NCBI RefSeq assembly: GCF_039536205.1
Contig: NZ_BAAAYL010000001.1
Span: 4,526,001-4,590,000, forward strand
Direction of reading: 5' to 3'
DNA length: 64,000 nucleotides
From: Streptomyces sannanensis
GTDB lineage: Bacteria > Actinomycetota > Actinomycetes > Streptomycetales > Streptomycetaceae
Shown in pieces: positions 60,125 through 64,000 of this stretch. Every line of letters starts with the position of its first letter. Within the stretch, counting starts at the first letter, position 1. The position numbers and the translations under genes were made by a program. The notes beneath the pieces are model-generated. The model made no database searches and had not been told where the DNA came from. It saw only the letters and a list, made by a program, of their open reading frames with translations.

Positions 60125-61090
60125 ATGTTCGCTGCCTACGCCGCCCGAATCGACCGCGACCAGCCGCTCAACGGCCTTGAGCTGGGGGAGCGTCCGGCTC
60201 CCGAGGTGCGTCCCGGCTGGAGCCTGATCGATGTGAAGGCCGCCTCCCTCAACCACCATGACCTCTGGTCCCTCCGCGGGGTGGGCCTGAGCGAGGACAA
60301 GCTGCCCATGATCCTCGGCTGCGACGCGGCCGGCACCGACCAGGACGGCAACGAGGTCGTCATCCACTCCGTGATCGGCCAGACCGGCCACGGTGTGGGG
60401 CCGAACGAGCCGCGGTCGATCCTGACCGAGCGCTACCAGGGCACCTTCGCCGAGCAGGTCGCCGTTCCCACATGGAACATCCTCCCCAAGCCCAAGGAGC
60501 TGAGCTTCGAGGAGGCCGCCTGCCTGCCGACCGCCTGGCTCACCGCGTACCGGATGCTGTTCACCAACGCGGGTGTGCGCCCCGGTGACTCGGTCCTCGT
60601 CCAGGGCGCGGGCGGCGGTGTCGCGACTGCCGCGATCGTGCTGGGCAAGGCGGCCGGGCTGCGTGTGTACGCCACGAGCCGTGACGAGTCCAAGCGCAAG
60701 CGGGCCGTCGAGCTCGGCGCCGTGGACGCCTTCGAGCCCGGTGCGCGGCTGCCGCAGCGGGTGGACGCGGTCATCGAGACGGTCGGCGCGGCCACCTGGT
60801 CGCACTCCGTCAAGTCGCTGCGCCCCGGCGGCACGCTGGTCATCTCGGGTGCGACCAGCGGTGACCGGCCCTCGCACGCCGAGCTCACGCGGATCTTCTT
60901 CCTGGAGCTGAAGGTCGTCGGCTCGACCATGGGCTCGAAGGACGAGCTGGAGGACCTGCTGTCCTTCTGCGCGGCGACCGGTGTGCGCCCGGTCATCGAC
61001 GAGGTGCTGCCGCTGGACCGGGCCCGCGAGGGCTTCGCGAAGATGGAGGCGGGCGGTCTCTTCGGAAAGGTTGTACTGACGAACCCTTGA
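60125..61090 (+). CDS. Zinc-type alcohol dehydrogenase-like oxidoreductase (MDR family)
   Basis: 321 residues. N-terminal GroES-like half (ASLNHHDLWSLRGVGL, ILGCDAAGTD) and NAD(P)-binding half (VLVQGAGGGVATAAIVLGKA). Structural-zinc cysteines are absent, so a quinone-oxidoreductase-like role is more likely than true alcohol dehydrogenase. No ribosome site precedes ATG 60125, but TATCTT lies at 60112-60117. A leaderless transcript is therefore likely (ATG 60119 is the alternative). Confidence 0.88.
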   Translation: MFAAYAARIDRDQPLNGLELGERPAPEVRPGWSLIDVKAASLNHHDLWSLRGVGLSEDKLPMILGCDAAGTDQDGNEVVIHSVIGQTGHGVGPNEPRSILTERYQGTFAEQVAVPTWNILPKPKELSFEEAACLPTAWLTAYRMLFTNAGVRPGDSVLVQGAGGGVATAAIVLGKAAGLRVYATSRDESKRKRAVELGAVDAFEPGARLPQRVDAVIETVGAATWSHSVKSLRPGGTLVISGATSGDRPSHAELTRIFFLELKVVGSTMGSKDELEDLLSFCAATGVRPVIDEVLPLDRAREGFAKMEAGGLFGKVVLTNP

Positions 61091-61116
61091 TGCCTTGTCA
61101 GTAGGCCTGTTCGGAG

Positions 61117-61149
61117 CTCCGGCACGTCATGACCCGTGCCGTGCCGGAG
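61117..61149. terminator. Bidirectional terminator
   Basis: CTCCGGCACG / CGTGCCGGAG across 13 bases, between the convergent oxidoreductase and padR-like genes. Confidence 0.85.
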
Positions 61150-61169
61150 GGTGCCTGCCCATGCGTACG

Positions 61170-62087
61170 TCAAGAGTCCTTACTCGTGCGCAGGATCTCG
61201 CCGATATGCGCCGCGGCAGCGGAAAGGTGACGTCGGGCCTCGGTGAGCTGGGACTCCGTCACACCGTGGTCGCGCGCGGCGTCGCGGATGTCGTCGCGGA
61301 AGCGGTCCAGCAGCCGGTCGAGGTCGCGGGCCGGATCGCCGGTCGGGGCCGTGTGCGCCCACTCCGGTTCGGGGCCGGGCGTGGTCGGGGTCCTGGCGGG
61401 GTGTTCCGGGGGCGTGGGGCGGCCGAACCGGCCGAACTCCTTGGTGATCTCGGCCAGGCCGTCCCGTACGGCCGCGGGCCAGTCGCCCCGTGTCACATGG
61501 TCCTGGACCTGTTCCTGGACCTGTCGGGCGATGCGCTGCATCTGCTCGCGGGCCTGCTCGGCGTCGTCGCGGGCCCGGCGCGACTCGTCCTTGGCACGGA
61601 GGGCCTGCTCCCTCCACTCCTGCTTCGCCCGCATGAACTCCTGCTTGGCCAGCCGCCATGCCTCCTTGTCTCCGCCGGGAACTCCGGACGCCGCGGACGC
61701 GCGGGCCTCCTTCGCGGCCTGGCGGATCTCCCGTCGTAGATCGCTTGCCGAGCCGCTGACGTCGGCGCGGATCTCCGCGGCCAGTTCGGAGACCGACTCA
61801 CGGATCTCGATCTCGAGTTCGGCCAGTTCGCCCTGGCGGTCGGCGAGTTCGGCGCGGCCCGCGTCGGTGAGGGAGTAGACCTTGCGGCCGCCCTCCGAGG
61901 CGTGGGTGACCAGGCCCTCGGCCTCCAGTTTGGCGAGGCGCGGGTAGACGGTTCCGGCGCTCGGCGCGTACAGGCCCTGGAAGCGCTCCTCGAGCAGCCG
62001 GATCACCTCGTAGCCGTGGCGGGGTGCTTCGTCGAGCAGCTTCAGCAGGTAGAGGCGGAGGCGTCCGTGGGCGAAGACGGGCGGCAT
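61170..62087 (-). CDS. PadR-family regulator with long coiled-coil C-terminus
   Basis: 305 residues. PadR winged helix at 1-80 (LYLLKLLDEAPRHGYEVIRL, APSAGTVYPRLAKLEAEGLV). From 85 to about 215 runs an unusually long Glu/Arg/Ala-rich coiled coil, and a Pro-rich linker and final helices follow. Ordinary PadR proteins are 110-180 residues. Its start lies one base after the stop of the DUF4097 gene, so the pair is an operon. It probably binds the TATCG repeats upstream of that operon (62975-63002). Confidence 0.86.
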   Translation of the reverse strand: MPPVFAHGRLRLYLLKLLDEAPRHGYEVIRLLEERFQGLYAPSAGTVYPRLAKLEAEGLVTHASEGGRKVYSLTDAGRAELADRQGELAELEIEIRESVSELAAEIRADVSGSASDLRREIRQAAKEARASAASGVPGGDKEAWRLAKQEFMRAKQEWREQALRAKDESRRARDDAEQAREQMQRIARQVQEQVQDHVTRGDWPAAVRDGLAEITKEFGRFGRPTPPEHPARTPTTPGPEPEWAHTAPTGDPARDLDRLLDRFRDDIRDAARDHGVTESQLTEARRHLSAAAAHIGEILRTSKDS

Positions 62088-62088
62088 G

Positions 62089-62943
62089 TCAGAGCACCTT
62101 TCCTTCCGTGCCGACGGTGTCGGCGTAGGTGTCGGCCGGCCTGCGCAGCAGTGCGATCGAGCCCGAGACGGTGGTCGCCTTCAGGGTGCCGGTGCCGGTC
62201 CCCAGCGTGCCGGTGATCTTCTTGGCGCCCCACTGGCCGCTGACCTTGAGGTCGTCGAAGGCATTGGAGACGGCGCCGCCGGCGGTGTTGGCCTCGACGC
62301 GGGCGTCGGCCGGGTGCGGCAGCCGGATGGCGATCTCGCCGGAGACGGTGGTGAGTCCGATGTGGGTGGGGGAGCCCGCCGGGTCGATGTCGACGACCAT
62401 GTCGCCGCTGACCGATTCGGCCCGTACGGCGGCGCCCGCGCCGTCGATGACGGTCAGGTCGCCGGAGACCGATGTGAAGTGCAGCTCACCGGTGACGGCC
62501 TGGGCCTCGAGATTGCCGGAGACGGTGTCGGCCCGGGTGGGGCCGGAGAGCCGGACGAGGGTGGTGTCGCCGCTGACGCCGCGTACGTCCGTACGCCCCC
62601 GGATGCCGGAGACCACGGCTCCGGCGCCGACCACGCCGACCTCGACCCGGGCGTCGGCCGGGACGGCGAGGGAGACCACCGCGCCGCGCTGCCAGCCCTT
62701 GCGGTCCAGCCACTTGAGGAAGCCCTTCCAGGGCAGGTCGTCGTAGGCGACGGTGAGGGTGCCGTTCTCCTGGGTGACGGTCAGGGGCGGACCGTCGAGG
62801 TCGGAGACCTCCAGCCGTGCCGAGTCCTCGTCGGTGCCGACGACGTTGACCGTTCCGTTGACGATGCGCACATGGAGAGCCGTCACCGGGCCGTCGAAGG
62901 TGAGTTTCTGCGGCTCCGCGACGGACCACGTCGATTCAGTCAT
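62089..62943 (-). CDS. DUF4097 (LiaG-like) beta-helix protein
   Basis: 284 residues. Repeated strand-turn units with VSG at the turns (GVSGDTTLVRLSG, DTVSGNLEAQ, TSVSGDLTVIDGAG, ESVSGDMVVD, TTVSGEIAIRL) predict a right-handed beta-solenoid. DUF4097 proteins are often paired with PadR regulators and linked to envelope stress, but the role is unproven. No signal peptide. First gene of the padR operon. ATG 62943 after GGGGGCAG. Confidence 0.85.
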   Translation of the reverse strand: MTESTWSVAEPQKLTFDGPVTALHVRIVNGTVNVVGTDEDSARLEVSDLDGPPLTVTQENGTLTVAYDDLPWKGFLKWLDRKGWQRGAVVSLAVPADARVEVGVVGAGAVVSGIRGRTDVRGVSGDTTLVRLSGPTRADTVSGNLEAQAVTGELHFTSVSGDLTVIDGAGAAVRAESVSGDMVVDIDPAGSPTHIGLTTVSGEIAIRLPHPADARVEANTAGGAVSNAFDDLKVSGQWGAKKITGTLGTGTGTLKATTVSGSIALLRRPADTYADTVGTEGKVL

Positions 62944-62974
62944 CGTGCTGCCCCCTGTCGAATCATGACGCAAC

Positions 62975-63002
62975 ATATCGCGTCTTTCGATAGACACGAT
63001 AT
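62975..63002 (-). promoter_or_regulatory. Probable PadR operator
   Basis: ATATCG (62975-62980) and CGATAT (62997-63002) form an inverted repeat around a further CGATA half-site (62988-62992). AT-rich dyads of this sort are typical PadR targets. 32 bp upstream of the operon start. Confidence 0.7.
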
Positions 63003-63066
63003 ATCTCGGTCACGTCAAGTCAAGGGCAGTATGTGAAAGCGGACGAATTGCCCTACCGTAAGGATC

Positions 63067-63804
63067 GTGTCCGGAGCCCTGTTGCTCTGCCGCGCCGAAC
63101 CGGCCGAGGTCCGGCCCGCGGCTCAGCTGCTGCACGAGCGCATGGTCCTCGCCCCGGCGGGCGACGACTGGAGCGTGCTGGTTCCCGAGGGAAGGGCCTG
63201 GCAGAGCGGCTCGGAACCGGTCGACCGGGTGCTCACCGGCTGGGTGACGGCCCTCGCCGTCTCGGCGAAGCAGCCGGTTCTCGCGCTGTGGTGGGACCGC
63301 GACCGGGCCGGCTACATCCTGGCGTCCGGCTTCCGCCGCCCCGTCGGCTACGTCTGGCTCGCCGACGGCACCCCGGCGGGGGAGGACGAGGCGATGCGCA
63401 CCTTCGCGGCCCGGCTCGGCCTGGATCCCGTCCTCGACATGGCCGCCCTGGAGGACCTGGCCCGGCCCGACGTGCAGGCCGACGCCCGCGCCCGGCTGCT
63501 CGGCCTGATCGCGGTCCTGACCCGCGGCGGCCTCAGCCTGCCGACGGGCCTCACCCCGGGTGATCCCGCCGACCACCTGCACCAGGAGGCGGTCGTCCAG
63601 CCTGGCGCGAGCCGGCTCGAACCCCGGCATGCGGTGCCCGCCCCGGACCTCCGCCTCCTGAGCGCGGCGGAAGTCGCGGTGGGCATCCCGCTCCTGGCAT
63701 GGGCCCTGGTCCGCCGGAACCCCGGCTGGACCTGCGCGGGCGCGCTCCTGATCGCGCACGGCGCGCTGGCCATGGCTTACGGCCGGCTGTCAGCTTCCCG
63801 CTGA
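63067..63804 (+). CDS. Hypothetical protein with C-terminal membrane helices
   Basis: 245 residues. The first about 190 are soluble (EDWSVLVPEG-like strand region DDWSVLVPEGRAWQ; GYVWLADGTPAGEDEAM). Two hydrophobic helices follow at the end (VAVGIPLLAWALV; CAGALLIAHGALAMAYG). Conserved in Streptomyces with no assigned function. GTG 63067 follows AAGGATC. Divergent from the padR operon. Confidence 0.65.
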   Translation: MSGALLLCRAEPAEVRPAAQLLHERMVLAPAGDDWSVLVPEGRAWQSGSEPVDRVLTGWVTALAVSAKQPVLALWWDRDRAGYILASGFRRPVGYVWLADGTPAGEDEAMRTFAARLGLDPVLDMAALEDLARPDVQADARARLLGLIAVLTRGGLSLPTGLTPGDPADHLHQEAVVQPGASRLEPRHAVPAPDLRLLSAAEVAVGIPLLAWALVRRNPGWTCAGALLIAHGALAMAYGRLSASR

Positions 63805-63841
63805 CATCGTCTGCGGGGCGCAGGAGTCGGCCGCCGTGCCA

Positions 63842-64000
63842 TCAGACGTCGTCGTCCTCGTCGTCGAGCCGTGCCAGCCAGGTGGCGAGTCGCTCGACCG
63901 GCACCTCGAAGTCCGGGTTCAGATCGACGAACGTACGCAGCTGCTCGGCGAGCCACTCGAAGGTGACCTCCTCCTCGCCGCGGCGCTTCTCCAGCTCCTC
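63842..64000 (-). CDS. DUF6104-like small acidic protein, 5' end cut by window
   Basis: 52 C-terminal residues are visible, including VTFEWLAEQLRTFVDLNPDF and WLARLDDEDDDV. Family members are about 60 residues, so few residues are missing. Function unknown. Confidence 0.75.
   Translation of the reverse strand, partial: EELEKRRGEEEVTFEWLAEQLRTFVDLNPDFEVPVERLATWLARLDDEDDDV

Noticed and set aside
1..64000. tRNA, rRNA and replication-origin features
   Set aside because: No cloverleaf, rRNA-like sequence or DnaA-box cluster was seen on inspection; a dedicated search was not possible.

Overview
The window is high-G+C (about 70%) actinobacterial chromosome, almost certainly Streptomyces core-arm sequence. 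It carries sigR-rsrA, dasR with nagB, a WhiB-family wblE, sigH with its anti-sigma gene, NiSOD (sodN/sodX) and a B12-riboswitch-controlled nrdAB. GTG and TTG starts, 4-base stop/start overlaps and long perfect GC hairpin terminators without U tracts are all typical of the genus. The gene order resembles the aroA-sigR-nrdAB-dasR-nagB-wblE-sigH-malic enzyme region of S. coelicolor (recalled, not searched).

Layout. 1-5.5 kb: aroA (3' end cut by the window), an M50 protease, an SRAP DNA-protein crosslink enzyme, an alpha/beta hydrolase, then sigR-rsrA with an exact sigma-R promoter. 5.6-11.5 kb: two membrane HD-domain proteins, a TPR protein, peptide deformylase, an M15 peptidase and a chimeric cupin/DUF3703 gene. 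11.8-22.4 kb: a 1259-aa subtilase, a TlpA-like lipoprotein, a DUF427 protein, a vapBC toxin-antitoxin pair lying between two copies of the nrdB 3' end, then nrdAB and its cobalamin riboswitch. 22.5-29 kb: a Uma2 remnant, a monocarboxylate permease operon, then dasR, a promoter plus about nine codons of what looks like dasA, repeats, dasD and nagB. dasABC seem to have been deleted. 29-41 kb: a repeat-rich stretch, a PdtaS-like kinase, wblE, a lipid kinase, sigH-ushX, a Na+/H+ antiporter, a PLP enzyme with a repeat in its coding sequence, an amidase, and hmp with nsrR. 41-46 kb: a family 2B encapsulin with a polyprenyl synthase, GNAT and small proteins. 46-55 kb: a secreted nuclease/phosphatase-fold enzyme and a GH3 enzyme, DUF5994 genes, a GNAT-AAA+ fusion, an integrase relic, sodN/sodX, a CGNR regulator and a methyltransferase. 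55-64 kb: a polar amino-acid ABC operon, malic enzyme, a zinc-type oxidoreductase and a PadR/DUF4097 operon.

Regulatory themes are thiol-oxidative stress (sigR/rsrA), nitrosative stress (nsrR/hmp), osmotic stress (sigH/ushX), nickel-dependent superoxide defence, amino-sugar control by DasR (candidate dre sites before the dasA remnant and nagB) and B12 control of ribonucleotide reductase.

Two things stand out. First, a family of modular GC-rich dispersed repeats occurs here: a CCCCCAGC/GCTGGGGG hairpin core flanked by expandable 13-bp units, nested inside a GTCCTC...GGACGGGCT element. Related hairpins have entered several coding sequences in frame. Second, there are many deletion scars and relics: dasABC, Uma2, the cupin/DUF3703 chimera, a GlxA-type fragment, a DUF5994 frameshift, an integrase C-terminus and no nrdS downstream of nrdB. 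No rRNA, tRNA or CRISPR array was seen.
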